From: Mesobacillus zeae
GTDB lineage: Bacteria; Bacillota; Bacilli; Bacillales; Cytobacillaceae
DNA: 64,000 bases
Reading direction: 5' to 3'
Assembly: GCF_003570705.1 (NCBI RefSeq)
Contig: NZ_QWVT01000024.1
Span: 186,001 to 250,000 of the forward strand
The position numbers and the translations under genes were made by a program. Shown in pieces: positions 37,076-47,667 of the stretch; positions within the stretch are counted from its first letter, which is position 1, and the number at the start of each line of letters is the position of its first letter. The notes beneath the pieces are model-generated. The model was not told the origin of the DNA, ran no database searches, and saw nothing but the letters and a program-made list of their open reading frames with translations.

Positions 37076-39058
37076 ATGCTGTCCCGTCAGGACAGCTTAA
37101 AAATGACAGTTGATAACATGAAAAATGCAACATTTCTAGATTTGTCAATCGCTGACTGGGAAAAGGCAGCAGCGGCTTCTTTAAAAGGAAAACCGCTTGA
37201 AAGCCTATATACGGATACATACGAAAACATCCAACTAAAGCCTCTTTACACCGGTGATGATGCAAAAGGCTCCGAAGCCCTTGAATTCCACCGCGGAATA
37301 GCACCATTCGGTTATGCAGAAGAAGGGTGGCATGGGGCAAACCCTGTTGCCTACGAGAATGCAGCCGACTTGGAAGAGAATCTTGTGCGGGCATTTTCGA
37401 GAGGGCAGACGGCCATATCGTTTGAAGTGAGGCCGGGCTTATTCTCCGACCCAGAAAAATTAGCCGAAATGCTGAAAACTGCTGGAACGGAAAAACCATT
37501 CAGCCTCAGGCCAAGAGGCCTTCATAAGCTGATGCTTGCCGCAGTTATTCAGGCTTTGAACGAAACAGAAAACGGAAAAACTGCAAATGGTTTTATTGCA
37601 GCGGATCCTGTTGCGGAAGTAGCCGTTTCCGGCCGTATTCCAAGCGATGAAGAAGCTTTCTTCAAGGATTGGGAACATACACTGAAAGTTGCGCATAAAC
37701 ACCTTCCATCAGTGAGGACAGTTCTTGCCGATACATCACCTTACCATAACGCTGGGGCGAATGCCGTTCAGGAACTTGGGATTGCAGTCTCAACCGGTGT
37801 CTTTTTCGCCGAGAAGCTGCTTGAGCGTGGATGGGATCTTGAGACCGCTCTTTCAAAAATAGTGTTTCACTTTTCATCCGGATCCAACTTTTTTATGGAA
37901 ACCGCGAAATTCAGGGCGGCCCGGCTGCTGTGGTCAAAAGCAGCAGAAGCTTTCGGAGCAGGCAAAGACAGCCGGAGGATGGTCATTTCCGCTGAGACGT
38001 CACGCTTTACAAAAACAGTCTATGATCCTTATGTCAATCTCCTCCGGGCAGGAAATGAAGCATTCTCAGCCGTTCTTGGCGGTGTGCAGTACCTGGAAAC
38101 AGGGACGCTCGATGAAGCCGCTGGCGCATCCTCTCCTTTTTCAGAGCGGATTGCCGGAAATACTCATATGATTTTGAGGGAAGAAGCGCATCTTGAAAAA
38201 GTGGCAGACCCTTCAGGCGGATCCTGGTATATTGAATCACTTACCCGGACGCTTGCAGAACAAGGATGGAATCTTTTCCTTGAAATCGAGGAGTCCGGCG
38301 GCATTTTTGAAGCCATGAAATCGGGAATGCTTCAGGAAAAAATAGCCCAGACTAGAGCTGCAAGAGATAAGGACATCGATACCCGCAGGCAAAGCATCAT
38401 TGGTACAAATGTCTATGCAAACGCTGAAGAGCAGCCGGAAAAGCGCAGAGGATCAGAACCTGTCGAAAAATATAATGCAGAGGGGTCGATTGAAGACTTC
38501 CTTGCTATGATGGTTAGTAGGAAGAAACTGGAAGGTGTGTTGAAAAAGCAGGATGGCGCAGCGACGTTCACGCCCCTGCCACAGCAAAGACTGGCAGAAC
38601 CTTTCGAATCTTTGAAAGAAAGATCAGGTGAGATTAAAAGGCGGACCGAAAAAAGGCCAGCTGTTGGTCTCCTTTGCCTTGGAGAAGTGTTCAGGCACAA
38701 GGCAAGAGCGGATTTTGTCTCAGGCTTTCTCGCAGCAGGCGGAATCTGTGCTGTCCGCAGCCAGGGCATACAGGATGCAAAAGAAGCTGTTGAATGGATA
38801 AAATCTACAGGGCTGCAGCATTTTTGCCTTTGCGGAAATGACGCCCAGTATAGCGAAATCGGACTTGATATCGCAAGGGGAATTGCTTCCGTATATCCGG
38901 ATGCAAAAATCTTCCTTGCGGGGCTTCCTCCAAAGGACGAGAGGCAAAGCTGGTCCGAAGCAGGTATACAGGAATTTATCAATATGCGGAGCAGCAGCCT
39001 TACGCTGTTGTCACAATTGTTGAATGAAATGGAGGTGGTCATCGATGAGAAAGCCTGA
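37076..39058 (+). CDS. mutA: Methylmalonyl-CoA mutase small subunit
   Basis: Non-catalytic partner of MutB. 660 residues from ATG 37076, preceded by GAGGGGAGGGG; an ATG at 37052 lies upstream of that site and was rejected. A TIM-barrel-like domain comes first, and a C-terminal flavodoxin-like domain (about 540-655) where the cobalamin motif DxHxxG is replaced by [12 protein letters not shown], as expected for the small subunit. It overlaps mutB by 14 bases. Confidence 0.94.
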   Translation: MLSRQDSLKMTVDNMKNATFLDLSIADWEKAAAASLKGKPLESLYTDTYENIQLKPLYTGDDAKGSEALEFHRGIAPFGYAEEGWHGANPVAYENAADLEENLVRAFSRGQTAISFEVRPGLFSDPEKLAEMLKTAGTEKPFSLRPRGLHKLMLAAVIQALNETENGKTANGFIAADPVAEVAVSGRIPSDEEAFFKDWEHTLKVAHKHLPSVRTVLADTSPYHNAGANAVQELGIAVSTGVFFAEKLLERGWDLETALSKIVFHFSSGSNFFMETAKFRAARLLWSKAAEAFGAGKDSRRMVISAETSRFTKTVYDPYVNLLRAGNEAFSAVLGGVQYLETGTLDEAAGASSPFSERIAGNTHMILREEAHLEKVADPSGGSWYIESLTRTLAEQGWNLFLEIEESGGIFEAMKSGMLQEKIAQTRAARDKDIDTRRQSIIGTNVYANAEEQPEKRRGSEPVEKYNAEGSIEDFLAMMVSRKKLEGVLKKQDGAATFTPLPQQRLAEPFESLKERSGEIKRRTEKRPAVGLLCLGEVFRHKARADFVSGFLAAGGICAVRSQGIQDAKEAVEWIKSTGLQHFCLCGNDAQYSEIGLDIARGIASVYPDAKIFLAGLPPKDERQSWSEAGIQEFINMRSSSLTLLSQLLNEMEVVIDEKA

Positions 39059-41237
39059 TTTTAAATCGGTTCATCTTTTTCCGGATACCGGGTCAGTTAC
39101 CGGAGAAGAGCGGAAAGACATGGCAGAGGCTGAAGCCGTGCGTTCATTCGAAGACCTGCTCTTTGAAACAAATGAAGGCATCAGTCTGAAGCCTGTTTAC
39201 ACAGAAGAAGATGTAAAGGATCTTTCCCTTGACGGGAACTTCCCGGGGCTTCCACCATATACAAGGGGCCCTTATCCGGCGATGTATGTTAACCGTCCAT
39301 GGACGGTCAGGCAGTACGCAGGTTTTTCAACAGCCGAGGAAAGCAATGCGTTTTACAGGCGTAATCTCGCGATGGGACAAAAGGGCCTTTCAGTCGCTTT
39401 TGACCTTGCAACGCACAGAGGGTATGATTCCGACCATCCCAGGGTAGTCGGCGATGTTGGAAAAGCCGGGGTGGCGATCGATTCCATCCTGGATATGAAA
39501 ATACTTTTTGATGGTATTCCGCTTGACCAAATGTCGGTGTCAATGACAATGAATGGTGCGGTCCTTCCCGTTCTGGCCTTCTTTATCGTGACGGCTGAAG
39601 AGCAGGGGGTTACACAGGACAAGCTGTCCGGCACAATCCAGAACGATATTTTAAAAGAATATATGGTTAGGAATACATATATTTATCCACCTGAAATGTC
39701 GATGAAAATCATTGCCGACATTTTTGAATATACATCGAAATATATGCCGAAGTTCAACAGCATAAGCATTTCAGGCTACCACATGCAGGAAGCTGGTGCG
39801 CCTGCTGATATTGAACTTGCCTACACGCTCGCAGATGGCTTGGAATATGTAAGGACTGGTCAGAAGGCAGGGATTGGCATCGATTCTTTTGCCCCAAGGC
39901 TTTCGTTCTTTTGGGCAATCGGAATGAATTACTTTATGGAAGTTGCCAAGATGAGGGCGGCAAGGCAGATTTGGGCTAAGATCATGAAGTCATTCAATCC
40001 TGAAAATCCTAAGTCCATGGCTCTTCGGACGCATTCACAAACTTCAGGTTGGAGCCTTACCGAACAGGACCCTTACAACAATGTAATCAGGACGCTTGTA
40101 GAAGCGCATGCTGCAGCTATGGGGCATACGCAATCGCTCCATACGAATGCACTTGATGAAGCGATTGCACTCCCAACTGATTTTTCAGCGCGGATTGCCC
40201 GGAATACCCAGCTTTATCTCCAGGAAGAGACCGGGGTTACTAAGGTCATTGATCCTTGGGCCGGAAGCTATTACGTTGAAAAACTGACAGCACAGCTTGC
40301 AGAACGTGCGTGGGAGCATATTGAAGAAATCGAAGGGCTTGGCGGGATGGCCAAAGCGATCGAAACAGGTTTACCGAAAATGAGGATAGAAGAAGCTGCT
40401 GCCCGGCGCCAGGCGCAAATCGACTCCGGAAAGGAAACCATTATTGGAGTCAATCGTTACCGCCTGGAGAAGGAAGAGCCGCTTGATATTCTTGATATTG
40501 ACAATACAGCAGTACGTCAGAAGCAAATTGAAAGGCTTGAAAAGCTGAAGGCAGAACGAGATGCCGGAAACGTGGCTGAAGCCCTTGAGAATCTGGAAGA
40601 AGCGGCAAAAAGTGGAAGGGGAAATCTCTTGGAGCTTGCTGTCAAGGCCGCCAGGGCAAGGGCGACGCTCGGTGAGATTTCCGATGCAATCGAAACGGCT
40701 GCAGGCAGGCATAAAGCTGTAATCAGGTCCATTAGCGGCGTATACAGCTCTGCATTTTCGAACGAAGAAGAAATTCTGGAAATAAAAGCAATGACTGCAG
40801 AGTTTCTAGAGAATGAGGGGAGAAGGCCGCGGATTTTGATTGCGAAAATGGGTCAGGATGGACATGACAGAGGCGCTAAAGTTATTGCGACAGCCTTTGC
40901 TGACGTAGGTTTTGATGTCGATATCGGCCCGCTTTTCCAAACGCCGGAGGAAACGGCACTGCAGGCCGTCGAAAATGATGTCCATGCCATCGGATTTAGT
41001 TCTCTCGCAGCAGGGCATAAGACACTCCTGCCGCAGCTTGTGGACGAGTTGAAGAAGCTTGGCCGCGAGGATATCGTTGTCTTCATCGGCGGAGTTATTC
41101 CCGCACAGGATTATCAGTACTTGCTCGACCATGGCGCAGCAGCCATATTCGGCCCGGGAACGGTGATTCCGGTTGCTGCACAGAAGGTGATCAAGTCTAT
41201 CTACAAACGGCTCGGCTATGAGGAAGTGGCAGAATAA
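39045..41237 (+). CDS. mutB: Methylmalonyl-CoA mutase large subunit
   Basis: Adenosylcobalamin enzyme that converts (R)-methylmalonyl-CoA to succinyl-CoA. 730 residues from ATG 39045 behind GGAGGTGG. The TIM-barrel domain carries [20 protein letters not shown] and [10 protein letters not shown]. The B12-binding motif [15 protein letters not shown] (DxHxxG) lies near residue 605, followed by GFSSLAAGH and a GG motif (VFIGGVIP). The stop abuts the meaB ATG. Confidence 0.97.
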   Translation: MRKPDFKSVHLFPDTGSVTGEERKDMAEAEAVRSFEDLLFETNEGISLKPVYTEEDVKDLSLDGNFPGLPPYTRGPYPAMYVNRPWTVRQYAGFSTAEESNAFYRRNLAMGQKGLSVAFDLATHRGYDSDHPRVVGDVGKAGVAIDSILDMKILFDGIPLDQMSVSMTMNGAVLPVLAFFIVTAEEQGVTQDKLSGTIQNDILKEYMVRNTYIYPPEMSMKIIADIFEYTSKYMPKFNSISISGYHMQEAGAPADIELAYTLADGLEYVRTGQKAGIGIDSFAPRLSFFWAIGMNYFMEVAKMRAARQIWAKIMKSFNPENPKSMALRTHSQTSGWSLTEQDPYNNVIRTLVEAHAAAMGHTQSLHTNALDEAIALPTDFSARIARNTQLYLQEETGVTKVIDPWAGSYYVEKLTAQLAERAWEHIEEIEGLGGMAKAIETGLPKMRIEEAAARRQAQIDSGKETIIGVNRYRLEKEEPLDILDIDNTAVRQKQIERLEKLKAERDAGNVAEALENLEEAAKSGRGNLLELAVKAARARATLGEISDAIETAAGRHKAVIRSISGVYSSAFSNEEEILEIKAMTAEFLENEGRRPRILIAKMGQDGHDRGAKVIATAFADVGFDVDIGPLFQTPEETALQAVENDVHAIGFSSLAAGHKTLLPQLVDELKKLGREDIVVFIGGVIPAQDYQYLLDHGAAAIFGPGTVIPVAAQKVIKSIYKRLGYEEVAE

Positions 41238-42368
41238 ATGGCTGATGACAGAAAACCTGAATGGTTTGAGCCTAAACAGGCCAGCAGCTTTGCGGGTGAA
41301 ATACGCAAAGGGGTCACTGCTTCCCAGGATCACGGGATCGCTTTTAGCAGGCCGGGCAGATTTGTTAAAAAGGCAGGCATTCCCGGTCTAGAACCAAAGA
41401 CGCTTGCTGCAGATATTCTTAAGGGGAACAGGGTAGCGCTTGCACGTGCGATTACACTTGTTGAAAGCAATGCGGAACGCCATTTTGAACAGGCCCAGCA
41501 ACTCCTTAAGCTTCTTTTGCCGAAAGCCGGCCGCTCTATCAGAATTGGCATCACAGGAGTACCGGGAGCCGGGAAAAGTACCTTTATCGAGGCCTTTGGA
41601 TCATATCTTTGCAGCCAAGGCCACAGAGTCGCTGTGCTCGCTGTTGATCCGACTTCATCCCTGACTGGAGGAAGCATTCTTGGTGACAAGACGAGGATGG
41701 AGAAGCTGGCAGGAAACCCGCATGCATTTATCCGTCCTTCTCCATCAGGGGGAAAGCTAGGAGGCGTGCACAGAAAGACAAGGGAAACAATGCTGTTGTG
41801 CGAAGCTGCTGGTTTTGACGTTATTCTCGTTGAAACTGTCGGTGTAGGCCAAAGTGAGATTCTCGTAAGGGGCATGGTGGACTTTTTTATGCTGCTGGCG
41901 CTGACAGGGGCTGGAGACGAACTGCAGGGAATGAAAAAAGGAATCATGGAGATTGCGGATATGGTCCTGATTAATAAAGCAGATGGGCCTAATGAAGCTG
42001 CTGCCAGAAAGACGACAGAAGAGTACAGACGGATTCTCCATTTTCTACAGCCGTCAACCAAAGGCTGGGAATCCCGCGCACTTTCCTGCTCTTCCGTCAC
42101 TGGTTCCGGCATTTCGGATGTATGGAACACTGTGGAGGAATTTGAAAAAGTTTCGAAACAGTCGGGCGTCTTCGCTGAGAGAAGGCGGATACAGTCCCGG
42201 GAATGGATACATGCATTGATATCAGACCAGCTCGAATTCAGCTTTTATAATCATCCGGAAGTAAAAGCGCTTCTTCCCAAGGTTGAAAATGAAGTGATCG
42301 CGGGAACAAAACCTGTAGCTTCAGGAGTTGAGGAATTGTTCCAGGCATTTTTCAAAGCGAGGCCATAA
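41238..42368 (+). CDS. meaB: Methylmalonyl-CoA mutase chaperone GTPase MeaB
   Basis: G3E-type P-loop GTPase that loads and protects the mutase cofactor (also annotated ArgK). 376 residues, with an N-terminal extension of about 45 residues compared with typical MeaB. Walker A GVPGAGKST, AVDPTSSLTGGSILGDKTRM, VETVGVGQSE and NKAD are present. It starts immediately after the mutB stop, so it is co-translated with it. Confidence 0.95.
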   Translation: MADDRKPEWFEPKQASSFAGEIRKGVTASQDHGIAFSRPGRFVKKAGIPGLEPKTLAADILKGNRVALARAITLVESNAERHFEQAQQLLKLLLPKAGRSIRIGITGVPGAGKSTFIEAFGSYLCSQGHRVAVLAVDPTSSLTGGSILGDKTRMEKLAGNPHAFIRPSPSGGKLGGVHRKTRETMLLCEAAGFDVILVETVGVGQSEILVRGMVDFFMLLALTGAGDELQGMKKGIMEIADMVLINKADGPNEAAARKTTEEYRRILHFLQPSTKGWESRALSCSSVTGSGISDVWNTVEEFEKVSKQSGVFAERRRIQSREWIHALISDQLEFSFYNHPEVKALLPKVENEVIAGTKPVASGVEELFQAFFKARP

Positions 42369-42392
42369 GCATTTAAGATAAAAGCAAAAAAG

Positions 42393-42420
42393 AAGGACAG
42401 CATATTTGCGCTGTCCTTTC
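42393..42420 (+). terminator. Probable terminator after meaB
   Basis: AAGGACAGC pairs with GCTGTCCTT; the T tract is short. The following 160 bases up to brxB show no gene. Confidence 0.6.
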
Positions 42421-42586
42421 ATCTAGGGAGTTTAGGGGTATGGTTCTAGCTGTATTGTTTCTATTCCCCATACTGAAGTGTTTAAACATTACTGGGGAGA
42501 AAATTGTCTTGTTTGAAAAGAAGCCCCACATATTGTTATATTAGAGGCATGCATAGCTTATTAGTGCACACCAAGGAGTGATTAGA

Positions 42587-43024
42587 ATGAATATGGATTT
42601 TAATTTGTTTATGAATGATGTGGTCCGCCAGGCGCGCCAGGAAATCGTTGCAGCTGGCTATAGCGAGCTTACAACTTCTGAAGAAGTGGATGAGGTCCTA
42701 AAGTCAAAAGGAACGACCCTTGTCATGGTCAATTCCGTTTGCGGCTGTGCTGGAGGCATCGCCCGCCCTGCAGCTGCTCATGCAGTTCACTATGACCGCC
42801 GCCCCGACCAGCTTGTGACCGTTTTTGCCGGGCAGGATAAAGATGCAACTGAAAAAGCAAGAAGCTATTTTACGGGTTTCCCGCCATCATCTCCATCTTT
42901 CGCTCTGTTAAAAGACGGCGAAATTTGTGCAATGGTGGAACGCCATGATATCGAAGGCCACGACCCAATGGCAGTTGTCCAAAAGCTGCAGGCAGCATTT
43001 GATAAATATTGCGAAGAAGTATGA
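42587..43024 (+). CDS. brxB: Bacilliredoxin BrxB (YqiW)
   Basis: Removes bacillithiol from S-bacillithiolated proteins. 145 residues. The redox motif is CGC in [15 protein letters not shown], characteristic of the BrxA/BrxB (UPF0403) family. ATG 42587 behind AAGGAG is preferred to a GTG nine bases earlier. Confidence 0.95.
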   Translation: MNMDFNLFMNDVVRQARQEIVAAGYSELTTSEEVDEVLKSKGTTLVMVNSVCGCAGGIARPAAAHAVHYDRRPDQLVTVFAGQDKDATEKARSYFTGFPPSSPSFALLKDGEICAMVERHDIEGHDPMAVVQKLQAAFDKYCEEV

Positions 43025-43029
43025 TGCAG

Positions 43030-43061
43030 AAAAAAAATCCCTGATTTCAGGGTTTTTTTTT
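43030..43061 (+). terminator. Terminator after brxB
   Basis: CCCTGA/TCAGGG stem flanked by A and T runs. Between 43062 and 43276 no gene or clear signal is seen. Confidence 0.85.
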
Positions 43062-43277
43062 GCCCGAAATTGGCTAACCGTTTGCTGATTAGGTAAGAAG
43101 TATTGACGTTGAGAGAGCCCCGCAATCGCTGGTCGGGAAAATAAAACTATAAAATTCGTGGGAGTCACTGAATCATAATTTTCCGTCCTCTCTACTCAAA
43201 CAACAGCAAAATAAATCCTCCATGACTAGTTTCCCAGAAGGAATAGACTAGTTAGGAATGTATATTTAAAAATTTGT

Positions 43278-43330
43278 TTGCATAATTATTAATTTGTGTT
43301 AAAATTCATTCTATCGAATATTTATTAATC
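43278..43330. promoter_or_regulatory. artP promoter with two possible ARG boxes
   Basis: TTGCAT and TAAAAT (43300-43305) form a plausible promoter. TTGCATAATTATTAATTT (43278-43295) and ATCGAATATTTATTAATC (43313-43330) resemble the degenerate AhrC/ArgR operator (TGAAT...ATTCA type). In B. subtilis this transporter belongs to the AhrC regulon. Confidence 0.4.
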
Positions 43331-43357
43331 AAGAAAACTATAGGGGGAAAATAAAAG

Positions 43358-44152
43358 ATGAAGAAACTAGTTATGATCTTGCTGGCAAGTGTGCTTACAG
43401 CCATGCTGGCAGCTTGCGGGACAAGCGGAGAAGATGGTAAGAAAACTGCGGCTTCCGGTAGTGCTGATGAAAAAAAGACGCTCACTATGGGGACCTCTTC
43501 CGATTACCCTCCGTTTGAGTTTGTTGATACTGCAAAAAGTGATGAAATTATTGGCTTTGACGTTGACCTTGCGAATTTGATTGCAGGGGAGCTGGGATAT
43601 GAAGTGAAGGTTACGGATATCGAGTTTAACGGGCTGATTCCCGCGATTCAGGCAAATCAGATAGATTTCGTTATGGCTGGAATGACGCCAACGGAAGATC
43701 GGAAGAAAAGCGTGGACTTTAGTGATGTATATTATACAGCGAAGCATATGATTGTATCCTCGAAGAATAGCAAAATAAAAACGGTCGAGGACTTAAAAGG
43801 CAAGACGGTTGGAGTTCAGCTTGCATCTATCCAGGAAGACAAGGCGAAGGATATCGCCAAGACAGTGGATATTAAAATTGAAAAGCGGAACCGCATCCCT
43901 GAATTGATCCAGGAAATCAAGGCAGGCCGCATTGATGCCGCCATTATTGAAGATACGGTCGCGAATGGCTATTTTAAAAATAATCCGGACATTAAAGGTG
44001 TCACAATGAACGGAAATGATGAAGATGCCGGTTCAGCCATTGCTTTCCCGAAAGACAGTAAATTGACGAAGGACTTCAATAAAGTCCTCAATGAAAAACT
44101 AAAGAATGGTGAAGTGGATAAGCTTGTCGTTAAATGGTTTGGCGGTGAATAA
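43358..44152 (+). CDS. artP: Amino-acid (arginine) ABC transporter substrate-binding lipoprotein
   Basis: 264-residue family 3 solute-binding protein. Signal peptide with lipobox LAAC (Cys20), then DYPPFEFVD and GFDVDLANLIAGELG, typical of polar amino-acid binders. Orthologous by position and gene order to B. subtilis artP (yqiX). GGGGGAAAATAAAAG precedes the ATG. Confidence 0.92.
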   Translation: MKKLVMILLASVLTAMLAACGTSGEDGKKTAASGSADEKKTLTMGTSSDYPPFEFVDTAKSDEIIGFDVDLANLIAGELGYEVKVTDIEFNGLIPAIQANQIDFVMAGMTPTEDRKKSVDFSDVYYTAKHMIVSSKNSKIKTVEDLKGKTVGVQLASIQEDKAKDIAKTVDIKIEKRNRIPELIQEIKAGRIDAAIIEDTVANGYFKNNPDIKGVTMNGNDEDAGSAIAFPKDSKLTKDFNKVLNEKLKNGEVDKLVVKWFGGE

Positions 44153-44190
44153 TGCCATAATACTATCAAAAGAGGGGAATTGACTTTTGA

Positions 44191-44850
44191 ATGAATCTGG
44201 ATTTTACGGCAATTGTACCATCCATGCCCTACATCCTGCAGGGAATAAAGGTAACCCTGCAAATCGTCCTTGTGGCAGGCATGCTTGGATTTTTTTTAGG
44301 AATACTTCTATCATTATTTAAAATTAGTCGGCTAAAACCCTTAGGTTGGTTTGCTGACTTATATACTTCCATTTTCCGCGGCACACCCTTGATTCTTCAG
44401 CTCATGCTGATTTATTATGGATCCCCGCAAATCATCGGTTACCAGATCGAACCGTATACGGCAGCTGTTCTTTCCTTCGCTTTGAACTCGGGCGCGTATA
44501 TCTCCGAGATTATCAGAGCAGGCATCCTTGCAGTGGATAAGGGCCAGCAGGAAGCGGCGATGGCACTTGGAGTGCCATACCCACGAATGATGCGGGATAT
44601 CATCATGCCACAGGCCCTGAAAAATATTTTGCCTGCCCTCATGAATGAGTTTATTACGCTGACAAAGGAATCTGCAATTGTTTCGATGATTGCCGTTTCG
44701 GACGTCATGCGACGTGCCTATATTGTCGGCGGAGACAAGTACCGTTTTTTTGAACCGCTGATTTTTGCAGGGCTGATTTACTATTGCCTGGTCATGGCCC
44801 TCACGCTGATTGGTAAGGCTATCGAGAGGAGGATGAGGCAAAGTGATTAA
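44191..44850 (+). CDS. artQ: Amino-acid ABC transporter permease
   Basis: 219 residues, HisM/GlnP family with about five transmembrane segments and the EAA loop [24 protein letters not shown] that contacts the ATPase. It overlaps artR by 8 bases. Confidence 0.92.
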   Translation: MNLDFTAIVPSMPYILQGIKVTLQIVLVAGMLGFFLGILLSLFKISRLKPLGWFADLYTSIFRGTPLILQLMLIYYGSPQIIGYQIEPYTAAVLSFALNSGAYISEIIRAGILAVDKGQQEAAMALGVPYPRMMRDIIMPQALKNILPALMNEFITLTKESAIVSMIAVSDVMRRAYIVGGDKYRFFEPLIFAGLIYYCLVMALTLIGKAIERRMRQSD

Positions 44851-45565
44851 AGTGAAAGACCTTCATAAATCATTTGGAAAACTCGAAGTCCTAAAAGGGA
44901 TATCCGCTTCCATCAGGGAAGGGGAAGTGGTAGCGGTCATTGGCCCGTCAGGATCTGGGAAATCTACCTTCCTGCGTTGCCTGAATCTCCTGGAGCAGCC
45001 TTGTGCAGGGGAGATCAACATAAACGGGACCGATATAACGGACAAGAAAACAAACATTTCAAAGGTCCGTGAAAATGTCGGCATGGTTTTCCAACACTTC
45101 CATCTCTTTCCTCATATGACAGTGCTGCAAAATATCCTTTATGCACCACAAAAAGTAAAAAGGCTGACGAAGGAAGAAGCAGAGGAAAAAGCTTATGCTC
45201 TACTCGTGAAAGTAGGTCTTTCCGACAAGGCGGATGATTATCCGGGTAGGCTTTCCGGAGGTCAGAAGCAAAGGGTCGCCATTGCTCGTGCCCTAGCCAT
45301 GGAACCTGCAGTGATGCTGTTTGATGAACCTACCTCAGCGCTGGATCCCGAAATGGTAAAAGAAGTGCTAGAAGTAATGAAATCGCTGGCGCATTCAGGA
45401 ATGACGATGATCATTGTCACCCACGAAATGGGGTTCGCTCGGGAAGCAGCGGACAGGGTAATGTTCCTCGACGGTGGAATTCTCATGGAAGATGCTTCTC
45501 CAAACGAGTTTTTCGCCCATCCAAAAAGCAAACGTGCACGGGAGTTTTTGGAGAAGATGCTGTAG
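44843..45565 (+). CDS. artR: Amino-acid ABC transporter ATP-binding protein
   Basis: 240 residues. Walker [11 protein letters not shown]-loop, signature [15 protein letters not shown], Walker [14 protein letters not shown] and H-loop VTHE are all intact. GTP start not needed: ATG 44843... begins [13 protein letters not shown] (a GTG start by sequence), inside the end of artQ. Confidence 0.93.
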   Translation: MIKVKDLHKSFGKLEVLKGISASIREGEVVAVIGPSGSGKSTFLRCLNLLEQPCAGEININGTDITDKKTNISKVRENVGMVFQHFHLFPHMTVLQNILYAPQKVKRLTKEEAEEKAYALLVKVGLSDKADDYPGRLSGGQKQRVAIARALAMEPAVMLFDEPTSALDPEMVKEVLEVMKSLAHSGMTMIIVTHEMGFAREAADRVMFLDGGILMEDASPNEFFAHPKSKRAREFLEKML

Positions 45566-45632
45566 GTACCATGCTAAAGTTAAGGATTTTCACATGGCAA
45601 CAGAAATGCCTCATCAAAAGAGTTTAATGATT

Positions 45633-45666
45633 AAAGAACCTCTGATAACATAGAGGTTCTTTTTCT
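45633..45666 (+). terminator. Terminator after artR
   Basis: AAAGAACCTCT and AGAGGTTCTTT form an 11-bp stem followed by TTTT. The remaining stretch to 45963 is AT-rich with no gene seen. Confidence 0.85.
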
Positions 45667-45963
45667 CGTTTCAAACGCCTTATTTTACTATCCATTCAAA
45701 GATGTTTACGGGACACACCTATTTTTTTGGTGAACAGTCATTTACAATAAACTTAATACTGAGATTGGCAAGAAGATTCCCATTAGTTAATATTGCTTGT
45801 ATTTGGCATAGAAAGTGCTATAAGTGTTGTTATTTTAGTGTCAATGTGATAAAACTTTGATACATAAACGAATAGCTCGATGGGGTAAAGCTGTTGTCTT
45901 TAGGTTCTTTGTCGATCCTATTTATACCGCTAAATCTTTTTATTTTTTGTCAGGAGATGCCTA

Positions 45964-46941
45964 ATGAGATTTAAAATTGGATATCGTACAATCAAGACAG
46001 CATTGGGGACGGTACTGTCGATTATGATTGCCGAATATTTCGGCTTTCAGAATTTTGCTTCAGCTGGAATCATTGCCATACTATGCATTCAAGTGACAAA
46101 AAAGCGTTCGCTGCGGGCGGCATGGTCCCGTTTTCTTGCCTGTATCATTGCCATGGCTTTTTCTGTTGCCTTTTTTGAAATTCTTTCCTATCATCCATTA
46201 GTCATTGGACTGATGCTTCTTGTTTTTATCCCGACCGTTGTTAAGGCAGGTGCCAAAGAAGGTGTCGTCTCAAGTAGCGTTATCATTCTCCACATATACA
46301 TGGAAGAACATGTAACCACTGGCTTTCTTTTAGACGAACTTGGCATTATTACCGTCGGGATTGGGGTTGCGCTTATCATGAATTTATACATGCCAAGCTC
46401 CGAGAGTAAACTGGTGGAGTACCAGCTAGAAATCGAACATAACTTTAAAAGTATCCTTCAGGAAATTGCTAGGTTTTTACAAAATGGTGATAGCGACTGG
46501 GACGGGCGTGAACTGACCGAGACGGCAAGGCTGATTAATGAAGCGAAAACATTAGCTTTCCATGATATCGAAAACCACTTTATGAGAGATGATGATTTAT
46601 TCTATCAGTATTTTAAAATTAGGGAAAAGCAGTTTGATATTATTGAAAGGGTCCTTCCGTATGTCACCTCCATTCCTAATCAGGTGGAGCAAGGAAACAT
46701 GATGGCCGAGTTTGTGGAGGTACTTTCCCGGGGAATCAACCCTGGAAACAATGTCCTCTACCATTTGGAAAAACTAATGAGAATGCGCAAGGAATTTGAA
46801 AATATGGAACTTCCGAAATCACGTGAGGAGTTTGAGGCGAGGGCTGCGCTTTTGCATTTCCTGAACGAAATGGAGCAGTTTTTGCTATTAAAACGTTCGT
46901 TTAAGGGCCTGAGAAGTGCCAAAAAAGCTGTGGTGAATTAA
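45964..46941 (+). CDS. yqjA: Aromatic acid exporter family protein (YqjA-like)
   Basis: 325-residue FUSC/ArAE-type membrane protein. The first about 145 residues contain five or six hydrophobic segments (IGYRTIKTALGTVLSIMIAEYFG at the start), and the rest is a soluble helical domain. The real substrate is unknown. Same position as B. subtilis yqjA. Confidence 0.85.
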   Translation: MRFKIGYRTIKTALGTVLSIMIAEYFGFQNFASAGIIAILCIQVTKKRSLRAAWSRFLACIIAMAFSVAFFEILSYHPLVIGLMLLVFIPTVVKAGAKEGVVSSSVIILHIYMEEHVTTGFLLDELGIITVGIGVALIMNLYMPSSESKLVEYQLEIEHNFKSILQEIARFLQNGDSDWDGRELTETARLINEAKTLAFHDIENHFMRDDDLFYQYFKIREKQFDIIERVLPYVTSIPNQVEQGNMMAEFVEVLSRGINPGNNVLYHLEKLMRMRKEFENMELPKSREEFEARAALLHFLNEMEQFLLLKRSFKGLRSAKKAVVN

Positions 46942-46952
46942 AGAAATATAGT

Positions 46953-46988
46953 AAAAAGGACTGTCCAAAAACCGGACAGTCCTTTTTT
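46953..46988. terminator. Bidirectional terminator between yqjA and prli42
   Basis: AAAAAGGACTGTCC and GGACAGTCCTTTTTT form a perfect stem usable in both directions. Confidence 0.88.
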
Positions 46989-47004
46989 ATCGATGAGTCT
47001 TTTT

Positions 47005-47100
47005 TTACATAAAAGTAGAAAGTCCAAGTAAAAGAGTGGAGGCCAGCATGACCAACAGCATCGTGTAAACGACAAATTTCCGAATCTTTTTATTCTGCAA
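47005..47100 (-). CDS. prli42: Stressosome-associated miniprotein Prli42
   Basis: 31-residue membrane peptide read on the minus strand from a TTG behind GGGGGGACTG. It reads QNKKIRKFVVYTMLLVML then ASTLLLGLSTFM: a basic N-terminus and one transmembrane helix, the size and pattern of Listeria Prli42, which anchors the stressosome. Conserved small genes of this type often lie beside yqjA-yqjC in Bacilli. A role in sensing stress here is inferred from the family. Confidence 0.82.
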   Translation of the reverse strand: MQNKKIRKFVVYTMLLVMLASTLLLGLSTFM

Positions 47101-47247
47101 AACAGTCCCCCCTAATATTATGGTTATTCCCTATTTTACATGTGAATCGGGGTTTCAACAACCAGTAGAAAAAAGAAGGATTTGTGAATAATATGTCGAA
47201 TATTTATATGATTGTCTATTTTTGAAATTGTATGCGGAGGGAATGGG

Positions 47248-47667
47248 ATGATTAAAAAAGTGGACCATATTGGGGTGGCTGTCAAATCTCTTGAGCAGTC
47301 CCTTCCATTCTATACGGACGTGCTCGGATTGGAACTGCAGGGGATTGAAAACGTGGAGGGCCAGAAGGTAAAAGTGGCTTTTATAAAAGCAGGAGAAACA
47401 AAGATAGAGCTTCTCGAACCAACACATCCGGACAGTCCGATAGCAAAATTTATCGAAAAACGCGGTGAGGGTATTCACCATGTGGCGCTTGGAGTCGAAT
47501 CGATTGAAGCGCGAATCAGGGAGATGAGCGAAAAGGGGATAAGAATGATTAATGAAACCCCTAAGACAGGAGCAGGAAATGCCCTTGTAGCTTTTATGCA
47601 CCCGAAATCAACAGGAGGTGTCCTGTTTGAATTGTGTGAGAAAAGAGGGGGAGAAGAGCATGTCTGA
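47248..47667 (+). CDS. mce: Methylmalonyl-CoA epimerase
   Basis: Interconverts (S)- and (R)-methylmalonyl-CoA, linking the carboxylase to MutAB. 139-residue vicinal-oxygen-chelate protein. Metal ligands are visible in VDHIGVAVKSL (His), KIELLEP (Glu), IHHVALGV (His) and GVLFELCE (Glu). ATG 47248 behind GCGGAGGGAATGGG. It overlaps the carboxyltransferase gene by 8 bases. B. subtilis counterpart yqjC. Confidence 0.94.
   Translation: MIKKVDHIGVAVKSLEQSLPFYTDVLGLELQGIENVEGQKVKVAFIKAGETKIELLEPTHPDSPIAKFIEKRGEGIHHVALGVESIEARIREMSEKGIRMINETPKTGAGNALVAFMHPKSTGGVLFELCEKRGGEEHV

Noticed and set aside
41330-42130. 266-codon open frame antisense to meaB
   Set aside because: meaB has clear GTPase motifs on the plus strand; the antisense frame is a by-product of codon use.
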